Shown: positions 6,581 to 13,737 of the stretch, piece after piece
How positions within the stretch are numbered: position 1 is the stretch's first letter
Layout: every line of letters starts with the position of its first letter
Assembly: GCA_023667165.1 (NCBI GenBank)
Contig: JAMPAO010000037.1
Span: 1 to 22,906, forward strand
Origin: Ruminococcus sp.
GTDB lineage: Bacteria; Bacillota; Clostridia; Oscillospirales; Ruminococcaceae
Direction of reading: 5' to 3'
DNA: 22,906 nucleotides
The notes under the pieces: model-generated
Databases searched by the model: none
Told to the model about the DNA's origin: nothing
The model's input: only the letters and a program-made list of their open reading frames with translations
Position numbers and translations under genes: made by a program

Positions 6581-7260
6581 GCGTCAAGCTCCATTATAGC
6601 TTCAGCCACAGCCATGTCCTCGGGCGTGGTTATTTTTATGTTTCGGTAATCGGAAAGGGTCATGTTGACCTTTACCCCCACAGCCTCCGCAAGCTGGCAG
6701 TCGTCGGTAAATTCAAGCTCATGCTCCAGCGCGAAATTCACGCCGCTGTAATAATGCTTTTTGCGGAATATCTGGGGAGTCTGCGTAATATACAGCTTGC
6801 TTCTGTCGGGAGTGTCGGTTATAAGACCGTCCTCCACCTGTTTTATGGTATCCTTGACGGGAACGCCAAGTACGGAACCGCCGAAAACAGCGGCGTCCTT
6901 TATGCATTGCTTAACGTTTGCGGGATCTACGAGAGGGCGCGCCGCGTCGTGAACGGCTATCATTTCGGTATCCTTTGACACCAGCTTCAGAGCGTTCATC
7001 ACCGACTGCTGACGTGAGCCGCCTCCGTCGGCGCAGCCTGCGAATTTTGTAATGCCGTTGTCCAGCGCGATATTTGCGATAATATCGGAATCGCATTCTC
7101 TTGCCGCTACGATTATCTCCTTTACCTCCTCGATATGCTCGAATACGAGCATTGAGTATGCGATCACGGGTTTGCCCTTGAGCATGGCAAGCTGCTTGTT
7201 CAGTCCCTGCATACGTTCCGCGTGTCCTGCCGCCGCAATAATAACCGATACTGATTCCAT
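6577..7260 (-). CDS. ispD: 2-C-methyl-D-erythritol 4-phosphate cytidylyltransferase
   Basis: IspD joins CTP and methylerythritol 4-phosphate to give CDP-methylerythritol, the third step of the MEP pathway. The 227-residue length is normal. Motifs include the N-terminal nucleotide-binding loop A-A-G-x-x-x-R-M followed by N-K-Q, the D-A-A-R-P motif, T-Q-T-P-Q-x-F, and the C-terminal F-T-D-D-C and I-K-I-T-T-P-E-D. One oddity is that the loop reads A-A-G-H-A-E-R-M, with alanine where most family members have the second glycine (A-A-G-x-G-x-R-M). The upstream small membrane-protein gene ends 7 bases away and the ribosome-binding site (AAAGGA) lies inside its end, so translation is probably coupled. 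The missing step enzyme gene ispE is not in the window. Confidence 0.95.
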   Translation of the reverse strand: MESVSVIIAAAGHAERMQGLNKQLAMLKGKPVIAYSMLVFEHIEEVKEIIVAARECDSDIIANIALDNGITKFAGCADGGGSRQQSVMNALKLVSKDTEMIAVHDAARPLVDPANVKQCIKDAAVFGGSVLGVPVKDTIKQVEDGLITDTPDRSKLYITQTPQIFRKKHYYSGVNFALEHELEFTDDCQLAEAVGVKVNMTLSDYRNIKITTPEDMAVAEAIMELDA

Positions 7261-7267
7261 AGCTGTA

Positions 7268-7597
7268 TTATCCTTTCCGCACGGTGACTATTACCTCCGG
7301 CGGAATATTTCCGCCCACATAGCCGTAGTGCACCGTATATTTATCATCATTGATCGAAATGCCGTAATTATCCTGCAAATACTCAAGATTTTCGGGATAA
7401 GAGCCTTCCGAGGCGTAGCATAAAGCCGCCGCTTTCACAATAGCGCTGCGGACGCTCTCTGCGCTGTATCTTTCTCTCTCTCCGAGGCTTTTGTTCAAGC
7501 CCGAAAGCATTATGGCAGCCGCGGCGCATACCGGTATGAGAGCGATGATATATTTTTTTCTTCCGCCCTGCCGTTTTCCCGTCCATATGTTTTTCAT
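7268..7597 (-). CDS. Small pilin-like or membrane-anchored protein of unknown function
   Basis: A 109-residue protein I do not recognise with certainty. A basic N terminus (residues 1-15) precedes one hydrophobic helix (about 16-33), then a short extracytoplasmic domain. Its middle, A-A-L-C-Y-A-S-E-G-S-Y-P-E-N-L-E-Y-L (about 55-73), resembles the region after the first helix in type IV pilin-like and pseudopilin proteins, where a S/G-x-Y-P-x-x-L pattern is common. No prepilin peptidase cleavage motif is evident, so a true pilin role is doubtful. It sits 21 bases after the TPM gene and 7 bases before ispD, inside the probable operon. Confidence 0.75.
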   Translation of the reverse strand: MKNIWTGKRQGGRKKYIIALIPVCAAAAIMLSGLNKSLGERERYSAESVRSAIVKAAALCYASEGSYPENLEYLQDNYGISINDDKYTVHYGYVGGNIPPEVIVTVRKG

Positions 7598-7618
7598 ATA
7601 AGAGCGTCGCCGCCTTTC

Positions 7619-8374
7619 TTAAAATTTGCCGCCGGAGTGTCCGCTTCTGTGCGAGCCGCCTCTCGAACCGCCGGAGCTGCTTGATTTTCTTGTTTTTGTA
7701 ACTCTCGAATAAAGGAAAATATCCCGCGATCTCGTTATGCGCATGCTTTCCCTTTTAAGGTAATTGTCCGCCTGCCGTTCCGTGCGGGTGGTTTTCATTC
7801 CGTGCTTCATTACAAGCACGGTTATCAGACCTATGACAAGACCGCAGGGGAGAGCGGCTATCCCCGCGTTTGACGGCTCTGTATTCGGACCGTTCCTGTT
7901 TACCTTTTCTATCTCCCTGCGGCATTCCTCCGCAAATTTGGAAAATGCGAGATAATAGTCGCCGCTTGACAGATACGGCTGAATATCCTTTCCGAGAGAA
8001 TCTCTTACGCTGTCGATCATAATATCCTCAGCCATGGTTCCTACAGCGTAGATATCGTAATCTCTTGATTGCATTGCAATAAGCAGGATTATCCCGCTGC
8101 CGTTTATACCCGCGTCAAGCTCGCTGTAAAGCTCCTCGTTTCTGCGGTCGGCGCTTCTGCCTCCAAGGCTTTGCTCGGTGACTATTATAATATCATGCCC
8201 GTAATTTTCCGATATGCCGGACAGCGTATATTCAATAGTTTCCGCCTGCTTCTCGTCAAGAAGTCCCGCGTTGTCGTACAGCTTTTGTCCGCTTTCGGCG
8301 TATACGCTTCCGCCTGCAAGAAAAATGAATATAATTGCCGTTACGGCAGGTATTATATGCAGTAATTTATTCAT
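7619..8374 (-). CDS. TPM-domain (YgcG-like) membrane protein with SGG-rich tail
   Basis: A 251-residue exported protein. Residues 1-27 look like a signal peptide ending in A-G-G-S-V-Y-A-E. A TPM domain (about 32-155) follows, with the typical start Y-D-N-A-G-L-L-D-E-K-Q-A-x-x-I-E and a central D-I-I-I-V-T segment. A membrane helix lies at about 172-190, then a basic cytosolic region ending in a serine/glycine-rich tail (S-S-S-S-G-G-S-R-G-G-S-H-R-S-G-H-S-G-G). The TPM domain is found in membrane-associated proteins of poorly known function. It is 46 bases downstream of the zinc-ribbon gene; this pairing suggests a shared membrane or envelope role, which is inference. Confidence 0.88.
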   Translation of the reverse strand: MNKLLHIIPAVTAIIFIFLAGGSVYAESGQKLYDNAGLLDEKQAETIEYTLSGISENYGHDIIIVTEQSLGGRSADRRNEELYSELDAGINGSGIILLIAMQSRDYDIYAVGTMAEDIMIDSVRDSLGKDIQPYLSSGDYYLAFSKFAEECRREIEKVNRNGPNTEPSNAGIAALPCGLVIGLITVLVMKHGMKTTRTERQADNYLKRESMRITRSRDIFLYSRVTKTRKSSSSGGSRGGSHRSGHSGGKF

Positions 8375-8420
8375 ATGCCCCCCGTAATATTATGGGATCT
8401 TAATATCTTGAAAAATAATA

Positions 8421-9485
8421 TCATATGCCCAGCATACTGAGTATCAGAAATATCAGCACCGACGATAAAACGGCGGACAGAAGAAAAACCAGAACGCATT
8501 TTCCCGCCGATACGGGCAGTTCTCCGATAAACCGCGAGGTCTGACCGTTTATCGCGAAGGTGTAGCGCTTATCCCTGTATTTTGCGGTCATCAGCCACAT
8601 GGGCATAAGGGAGTAGCTCACTTTGCCGTGCCTTGCGTTCATGCTCACGGACTGCTCGATAACGGAAGTATATCCCGAAACCGTGCCGCGAAGCGCGTCC
8701 CTCACGCTTTCTCTTATTCTTTGATTGGCTCTCGTCCTGCTTTCTTCCGCGGAAACGTCGTACCTGTCCGCAAGATATCCAGACAGAAAAGCGGGGTTGA
8801 ACGGCTGCGCACTGTGCAGATCGAAAGGCTCAACCGCCTCGGTTATCTCGCCTCCCAGCTTTGACGTACCGTCTACGGGGACGTGTTCAAAATCCATGCT
8901 GCCCTCTCTGATTATCATGTAATGATCGGTTTTTGTCATTATATAGTCCCCTTGGCTCCAGCTATGGGAACGCTGCGCCCTGTATGTGCAGCACGCTTCC
9001 GCTTTGCAGTCGAAAAGCCAGTAGGGAACGTACATTCCCTCCACGCTCTCTATCTGATGAGAGGATATGAAATCCCCCGGAAGCAAAGGACGCTTTTTGC
9101 AGAACTCCTTGAATTTTCCCACAGCGGTTTCCTTGTCAACCTTAAATGGGATAATATGATCCGGCTTCAGTATTCCGTCAAACCTGTCGGTGATAACAAA
9201 AGGACTGCCGCAGTAGGGGCAGAACGCCGCACCGAGGCTTCTGTTACCGGCGATCTGCGCCCCGCAGGAATTGCAGGTATATGTACAGATATCGCCCCCG
9301 ATATCCGCGTTGGTTTCATTGTACGCGTCCCACTCCATGCTTTCGGAGCTGTGTTCCTCGGCAAGAGCGGCGGCGGCCTCCGCCTCGATCTCCGTACCGC
9401 AGTAATCGCAGGTCATTTTTCCGCTTTGGGAGGAGTATGTCAGCTCCGCCCCGCAGCAGGGGCATTTGAATGCGGTAATGCTCAA
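8421..9485 (-). CDS. Double zinc-ribbon membrane protein of unknown function
   Basis: A 354-residue protein. Its N terminus carries two zinc ribbons: C8/C11 with C26/C29, and C72/C75 with C90/C93, both of the C-P-x-C-G type seen in TFIIB-like ribbons. A middle domain (about 100-315) includes a family-like I-L-K-P-D-H-I-I-P-F segment and a V-P-Y-W-L-F-D motif. One hydrophobic segment at about 327-350 anchors the C terminus. Proteins of this layout are common in Clostridia, but the function is not established as far as I know. It is first in the probable operon with the TPM gene, the small membrane protein, ispD and ispF. A terminator-like hairpin upstream (9505-9557) separates it from the previous gene. 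Confidence 0.85.
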   Translation of the reverse strand: MSITAFKCPCCGAELTYSSQSGKMTCDYCGTEIEAEAAAALAEEHSSESMEWDAYNETNADIGGDICTYTCNSCGAQIAGNRSLGAAFCPYCGSPFVITDRFDGILKPDHIIPFKVDKETAVGKFKEFCKKRPLLPGDFISSHQIESVEGMYVPYWLFDCKAEACCTYRAQRSHSWSQGDYIMTKTDHYMIIREGSMDFEHVPVDGTSKLGGEITEAVEPFDLHSAQPFNPAFLSGYLADRYDVSAEESRTRANQRIRESVRDALRGTVSGYTSVIEQSVSMNARHGKVSYSLMPMWLMTAKYRDKRYTFAINGQTSRFIGELPVSAGKCVLVFLLSAVLSSVLIFLILSMLGI

Positions 9486-9504
9486 AGGATATCCCTCTTT
9501 TCAG

Positions 9505-9557
9505 AAAAACAGGCAAGGGCAGCCACGGTCAATACCCGAAAGCGTACGTCTTGCCTG
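9505..9557 (-). terminator. Probable terminator after the beta-sandwich membrane protein gene
   Basis: On the minus strand CAGGCAAG (9550-9557) pairs with CTTGCCTG (9510-9517), and the stem is followed by TTTTT (9505-9509). The 32-base loop is long, so efficiency may be moderate. It separates the gene ending at 9581 from the zinc-ribbon operon. Confidence 0.6.
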
Positions 9558-9580
9558 AATACAATGATATGCTTCTTTGT

Positions 9581-10306
9581 TTATCTGTACTGGCGGAAGT
9601 TTTTCTTGATAAAGAAGAACAGACCCGCTGCCACCGCGATTATCAGCAGTATGAAAATGATAGTGGTTATCACCGTTACAAATCCGCTGGGAGCCTCGTA
9701 AAGGGAATTGTCGATATCTCCGATATTGGCTACGGTCTTGCCGTAATTGTCCGTAATGGTGATATCGTCTATCATAGCCACAGTGCCGGAGAAATCGCTT
9801 GTAATGGGGAAAGATACTCCGATCCTGTCATTGTCGATATTTGCGGGAACGCTTACGTTGACCGAACGCCACTGCTCCGCGGAAGCTGTGGAAAAGGAAA
9901 CGGATCTCCATTCGTCGCCGTCGGAAAATACGTCGAAGGAATCGGTAGCCTTAGCCGCCGCCTTGCCGGCATTGATATTTATTGTCATGGTGTGACCGGA
10001 AAAGCTTTCGAGTCCGAAATCGGAGGCAAGGAAATAAAATCCCGAATAACGGGTGGAAATACTGCCCTTGAAGTCCTCGCTCACCTTGAGCGCTTTTCCG
10101 GAAAGTGCGTCCTTGTCGGTAAGCTCCACCGTCAGATTCGCTTCCGACGCGCTGCCGAACATATGCAGATAATCCAGCGCTTTTTCCGTATCAAAGGTTA
10201 TTGTGGAAGATGTTTTAACGTCGGTTTTTTCCGCCTCGGCAAAAACAGCGGTACTCATTGTCAGCGCAGCCGCTGCGGCAATAAACAGGGAGATAACTTT
10301 TTTCAT
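9581..10306 (-). CDS. Secreted, membrane-anchored beta-sandwich protein of unknown function
   Basis: A 241-residue protein with a clear signal peptide (residues 1-24, K-K-x-hydrophobic core, cleavage near V-F-A-E-A), an extracytoplasmic region of about 180 residues rich in beta-type sequence, and a C-terminal membrane helix (about 211-233) followed by a basic tail. The outer part has carbohydrate-binding-module-like features (D-E-W-R-S-V-S-F, then E-Q-W-R-S-V-N-V-S-V-P, and a final M-I-D-D-I-T-I-T-D), which suggests a jelly-roll fold that could bind sugars. That role is inference. It has a consensus promoter and a leader of about 190 nt, and ends before a probable terminator, so it is probably transcribed alone. 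Confidence 0.82.
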   Translation of the reverse strand: MKKVISLFIAAAAALTMSTAVFAEAEKTDVKTSSTITFDTEKALDYLHMFGSASEANLTVELTDKDALSGKALKVSEDFKGSISTRYSGFYFLASDFGLESFSGHTMTININAGKAAAKATDSFDVFSDGDEWRSVSFSTASAEQWRSVNVSVPANIDNDRIGVSFPITSDFSGTVAMIDDITITDNYGKTVANIGDIDNSLYEAPSGFVTVITTIIFILLIIAVAAGLFFFIKKNFRQYR

Positions 10307-10494
10307 TGTATAACCATTCCTTTTTATAAAGTATTGTGGTCTTACACCGAACCCTCATTGAATGCTGTCCCGCCGCAGGATCCGTATATCGGAGTCTTTG
10401 CGGCGATTTCTTGTCCGTAATTCCGACGGGGATCGGTATCAGGCGGAAAACGGAACGCTTTCCAACGGTATATGCTGTCTTTACGGATACTCAT
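10307..10494 (-). promoter_or_regulatory. Long, structured 5' leader of the beta-sandwich protein gene
   Basis: Between the promoter and the start codon lie about 190 transcribed bases with no credible ORF. On the minus strand, CGCCGCA (10399-10405) pairs with TGCGGCG (10371-10377), enclosing a second stem TCCG/CGGA (10390-10393 with 10381-10384). Further upstream, CCGTCGG and CCGTTTTCCG-type segments could form more helices. The region may be an RNA regulator; I could not assign it to a known class. The rest of the gap to 10681 holds the promoters and small hairpins but no gene. Confidence 0.45.
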
Positions 10495-10500
10495 ACACAA

Positions 10501-10529
10501 ATTATACCATAAATTCGACCGCCTGTCAA
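10501..10529 (-). promoter_or_regulatory. Consensus sigma-A promoter
   Basis: On the minus strand a perfect TTGACA (10524-10529) is followed, after exactly 17 bases, by a perfect TATAAT (10501-10506). It reads toward the beta-sandwich protein gene. Another TATAAT on the same strand (10542-10547) lacks a good -35 box. Confidence 0.9.
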
Positions 10530-10681
10530 TAGTATTTTTCAATTATACCCGAACGTCGGGGGAATATCGTTGATTTATACAATATTTTACCGTTTTACGG
10601 TACAAAAAAGCATAAGAAAATATATGGATCCGATCGTCTGAGGTTTCCGCACTCGTCTTGACCGGTTCCGGCGGAACATTA

Positions 10682-12985
10682 TTATTCCCGCAAAGCGCTT
10701 TCCTTGAAATATTTTTCCTCAAAATCGTCCACCGCCATAGGCTTTGCAAAATAATATCCCTGGAAAACGTCGCAGCCGAATTCCGTAAGGAAATCCACCT
10801 GTTCCCTTGTTTCCACTCCCTCGGTTATGACCTCCATGCCAAGGTGCTTTGAAAGGGTGATTATCATGCGGAGTATGGTCTGACTGCGTTCCCTGTTTTC
10901 GGTCTTGCGCAGGAATCCCATATCTATCTTCAAGGTGTCCACGGTCATATCCTTTAGGGTATTAAGCGAGGAATATCCGCTGCCGAAGTCGTCTATCTCC
11001 ACCGTAAAGCCGTAATCTCTCAGCCTGTCTATAAGGTCGAGCTGCTTTTTAAGGTCTGTCATGATAGCGGTTTCGGTGATCTCCAGCTTCAGCCGCTTTG
11101 GAGATATCCCGTATTTAGTCACAAGTCCGGTAAACATCTCGTAGACGTCGGTAAAGAAAAAATCCTTGGGGGAGATATTTACCGATATATGGCAGTTTTC
11201 CTTGCCGTTTCCGCTCCATATTTTAAGCTGCTTGCAGGCGCATTCCCATATATACATATCCAGACGGCTGATAAGTCCCGTGCGCTCGAATATTCCGATA
11301 AACTCGTCGGGAGGTATAAGACCTCTTTCGGGATGGACCCATCTTACCAGAGCCTCAGCGCCCAGCATACTGCCGTTTTCCGCCGATACCTGAGGCTGAA
11401 GATACATCTTGAACTGTCCCGTAGCCAAAGCCTCGTCAAACTCTCCGGTAAGCTGCTGCTCGTTGAGGTATTTCTCCCTAAGATCCTGGTCATAATAGGA
11501 TATAATATCCTGATAGCTGGTCTTGATGGTTTCTATGGCAAGCCTTGCCCTGTCGCACATGACAGTGACCTGCATATTCGGGTTGGATATATTGTATACG
11601 CCGAAATGCATATGGATGCGGAAGATATCGTTGCCGGTGAGGTCGCCTATCTTCTCCGCTTCACGGAGGAATGCCTCCTCGGAGAAATTATCCAAAGGCA
11701 TGCACATTGCGAAGCGGTCGCCGGAGATCCTGCCGTAAACCGCGTTTTCTCCCGCGATGCTGCCCAGGGCGTCGGCGATGGTGCGGAGTATCTCGTCGCC
11801 CTTGTCAACGCCGAACATATCGTTTACCAGCTTGAAATTCTTAATGTCCGAACAGACTATGCAGTGCTTTACATCGGGATTTTCCTTAAGCACGGCGGCA
11901 GTTCTCTCGCAGAAGAATTCTTTGTTGTAAATGCCGGTGAGCATATCGTGAGTGGCTTTGTATCTTTCGTCCGCTCTGCTTTTTTTCTCGTCGGTGTTGT
12001 CGTGGAGCTGGAAGAAGCAGCCTATGTAAACGCCCTTGTTGTCCACCAGACGGCTGTATCGGGTGATATAGCTCCTTGTTTCGCCGCCCGTTTCATAGGT
12101 TTCCTCAGCCGTAATGCTGCTGGTTATGTCAAGATCTCTCTGAGCCGCCCATTTGTCGTAGTAATCGCCGAAAACCGTCAGATCGCTTTCCGCGTTGAAA
12201 GGTATCCTTGCGGCGTTGTTGGCGAAAATGCATCTTCCGTCCAGGTCGAAGCAGATTATCCCGTCGTCCATATTTGCCGCCACAAAGGAGAGCAGCCGTT
12301 CTATAAGTCCTTTAGGCACATAAAGCACCGACAGATAGAATATGAGGAACACAAAGCCCGCGTCGAAAATTAGGGAGAAATCGTATCTGCACTTGATCGC
12401 TCCGCTTATAACGGCAGATACCGTGCAGAGAATGAACGTCAGCAGCAGTATTTTGTACTTTCCCCTGTATATTTTCGGCGAATCCGCGTTTTTCCTCGCC
12501 AGAGTCCACATAATGAGCAGCGAAAAGACTATCAGCAAAGCTATATGATATTTTACCCCTTCTCCGGCGGCGGATATGGCGTAAAATTCGTTTTTGAGCC
12601 CGTCCTCTGTGAGAGAGCATTCAAAGGCTATGCCCGTGAATATGTTGGCGATCATTATGACCGCGTCAACGGCAGCGGCGGAGTGCAGGACGAGCTTTAC
12701 GGATCTTCTGCGCTTGAAACCCGATATGCCGTAAACGTAGGTCAGCAGCAGCATGAGCATAAAGTCGGAGAATATGTATCCGAATCCGTAAGCGGCGGCT
12801 GCCGCCTGCGGAGAATGCACCGTAAAGCCGGCGGCGTTTGCGGCGATGGAGGCGGCGGCGGAGAACATAAGCATTCTTATGAGCTTTCCCGCCCGTTCGG
12901 AACGCTTTCTGCGCACGCCGACAAAGCCGCATAATGCAAGAGCCGCGGCGATGATATATAAAACAACGGCAAAAAACCATTTCAT
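10682..12985 (-). CDS. Membrane GGDEF-EAL protein, predicted c-di-GMP phosphodiesterase
   Basis: A 767-residue protein with about seven membrane helices (residues 1-225), a PAS-like region (about 232-330), a GGDEF domain (about 340-500) and an EAL domain (about 510-755). The GGDEF signature is degenerate (S421-G-D-R-F425), so cyclase activity is unlikely. The EAL domain keeps the expected catalytic set: E544-A-L, N603, E635, D665-D666 in D-D-F-G-S-G, K686, E722 in T-E-G-V-E-T and Q742. It should therefore hydrolyse c-di-GMP, perhaps with the GGDEF part sensing GTP as in related enzymes. The N-terminal membrane part is likely a sensor. It has its own promoter (13020-13049) with nearby inverted repeats. 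Confidence 0.95.
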   Translation of the reverse strand: MKWFFAVVLYIIAAALALCGFVGVRRKRSERAGKLIRMLMFSAAASIAANAAGFTVHSPQAAAAAYGFGYIFSDFMLMLLLTYVYGISGFKRRRSVKLVLHSAAAVDAVIMIANIFTGIAFECSLTEDGLKNEFYAISAAGEGVKYHIALLIVFSLLIMWTLARKNADSPKIYRGKYKILLLTFILCTVSAVISGAIKCRYDFSLIFDAGFVFLIFYLSVLYVPKGLIERLLSFVAANMDDGIICFDLDGRCIFANNAARIPFNAESDLTVFGDYYDKWAAQRDLDITSSITAEETYETGGETRSYITRYSRLVDNKGVYIGCFFQLHDNTDEKKSRADERYKATHDMLTGIYNKEFFCERTAAVLKENPDVKHCIVCSDIKNFKLVNDMFGVDKGDEILRTIADALGSIAGENAVYGRISGDRFAMCMPLDNFSEEAFLREAEKIGDLTGNDIFRIHMHFGVYNISNPNMQVTVMCDRARLAIETIKTSYQDIISYYDQDLREKYLNEQQLTGEFDEALATGQFKMYLQPQVSAENGSMLGAEALVRWVHPERGLIPPDEFIGIFERTGLISRLDMYIWECACKQLKIWSGNGKENCHISVNISPKDFFFTDVYEMFTGLVTKYGISPKRLKLEITETAIMTDLKKQLDLIDRLRDYGFTVEIDDFGSGYSSLNTLKDMTVDTLKIDMGFLRKTENRERSQTILRMIITLSKHLGMEVITEGVETREQVDFLTEFGCDVFQGYYFAKPMAVDDFEEKYFKESALRE

Positions 12986-13001
12986 AAATCATTTCTCCCC
13001 A

Positions 13002-13040
13002 AATATGGTAACTCTTCTTATTGTACCATATTAAATATGG
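13002..13040 (-). promoter_or_regulatory. Inverted repeats at the GGDEF-EAL promoter
   Basis: AATATGGTA (13002-13010) is an exact inverted copy of TACCATATT (13024-13032). The spacer between the promoter boxes is itself a palindrome, CCATATT-A-AATATGG (13026-13040). Three copies of the half-site CCATAT thus flank the -10 box and start, consistent with a repressor or activator site; the regulator is unknown. Confidence 0.45.
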
Positions 13041-13049
13041 AAATATCAA
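13020..13049 (-). promoter_or_regulatory. Sigma-A promoter of the GGDEF-EAL gene
   Basis: On the minus strand TTGATA (13044-13049) and TACAAT (13020-13025) are spaced by 18 bases, about 35 bases before the start codon at 12985. The gap 12986-13336 (351 bases) holds this promoter, an AT-rich stretch, a small CGGCA-AATG-TGCCG hairpin (13247-13260) and the XRE leader, but no gene. Confidence 0.7.
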
Positions 13050-13272
13050 TAAATTATTTTTAATTTTCTTAATATTAAAAACAAGGTTCGTGATATTTTC
13101 CGGAGATCGCCTGCGTTTTCCGCCTTTTGTATGTATCTGAAAAGACTGCACAAACAAAATTATAGCTTAAAAAGGCACATCAGTCAATACCGTTGTGTCA
13201 GATTTGGTAAAATTAACAAGTAACAAGTATCTTTTGCGGTCAAATTCGGCAAATGTGCCGCAGATAAAAAAA

Positions 13273-13325
13273 CAGATCGGAACGCGCGAAAAAACGAGCC
13301 GCGGGGAGCCGATCTGATCGGGAGG
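13273..13325 (+). promoter_or_regulatory. Leader repeats overlapping the XRE gene ribosome-binding site
   Basis: CAGATCGG (13273-13280) pairs perfectly with CCGATCTG (13309-13316). The latter also forms a second, mutually exclusive pairing with GATCGG (13316-13321), which overlaps the Shine-Dalgarno GGGAGG (13320-13325). The arrangement could work as an RNA switch controlling translation or as a three-half-site operator for the XRE protein itself. Both are inferences from base pairing. Confidence 0.45.
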
Positions 13326-13336
13326 TTTCTTTAAAA

Positions 13337-13678
13337 ATGGAAGAATTAAGAAGATACAGCAGAATAAAGGACCTGAGAGAGGACAGCGATAAGACCCAGC
13401 AGGAGCTTGCGGACTATCTCGGAACGTCCTCGCAGCACTACGGAAAATACGAGCTGGGCAATGCCGAGATACCTTTCGAGCGCGCTATAAAGCTCGCTAG
13501 ATACTACAATGTGAGCCTTGATTACATCGCGGGTCTTACAAATGTAAAAAAGGGACTTTCCTCCGGCGATCTGGACAGCAAGGAAACGGAAATGCTCCAG
13601 TTCATCGGAGGACTTACGGGCAAGGAGCGAAGCGCCGTCAAGGAGATGCTGAGGCTCATGCTCAACGCGCTTGAATGA
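13337..13678 (+). CDS. XRE-family (Cro/CI-type) transcriptional regulator
   Basis: A 113-residue DNA-binding protein. A helix-turn-helix of the HTH_3 type covers about residues 8-66, with T-Q-Q-E-L-A-D-Y-L-G-T-S as the first helices, then the K-Y-E-L-G-N-A-E-I-P and L-A-R-Y-Y-N-V-S-L-D-Y-I-A-G segment typical of this family. The C-terminal 45 residues are helical and probably serve dimerisation; no peptidase or ligand domain is visible. There is no phage or toxin-antitoxin partner next to it. Strong GGGAGG lies 11 bases before the ATG. Its target is unknown; the GATCGG repeats in its own leader make autoregulation plausible. Confidence 0.92.
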   Translation: MEELRRYSRIKDLREDSDKTQQELADYLGTSSQHYGKYELGNAEIPFERAIKLARYYNVSLDYIAGLTNVKKGLSSGDLDSKETEMLQFIGGLTGKERSAVKEMLRLMLNALE

Positions 13679-13737
13679 CGCGGACGGGCGGCGGGGGAGC
13701 GGACTTTTTCTTTGAGATCCCGATATAACCGAGCCTC

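Noticed and set aside
10307..10494. c-di-GMP-I (GEMM) riboswitch, suggested by a GCAAAGACTCCG segment on the minus strand
   Set aside because: The order of helices and the tetraloop-receptor and GGCAAACC-like segments of GEMM are missing, so the resemblance is probably chance.
10342..10542. Minus-strand ORF of 66 codons in the leader and promoter of the beta-sandwich gene
   Set aside because: It spans the consensus promoter, has no suitable ribosome-binding site and no family motif.
11189..12373. Plus-strand ORF of 394 codons opposite the GGDEF-EAL gene
   Set aside because: Antisense shadow of a gene with intact EAL catalytic motifs; no domain signal of its own.
12666..13157. Minus-strand ORF of 163 codons overlapping the GGDEF-EAL start
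   Set aside because: Different frame over the membrane domain and promoter of a real gene; composition is basic and without domain signal.
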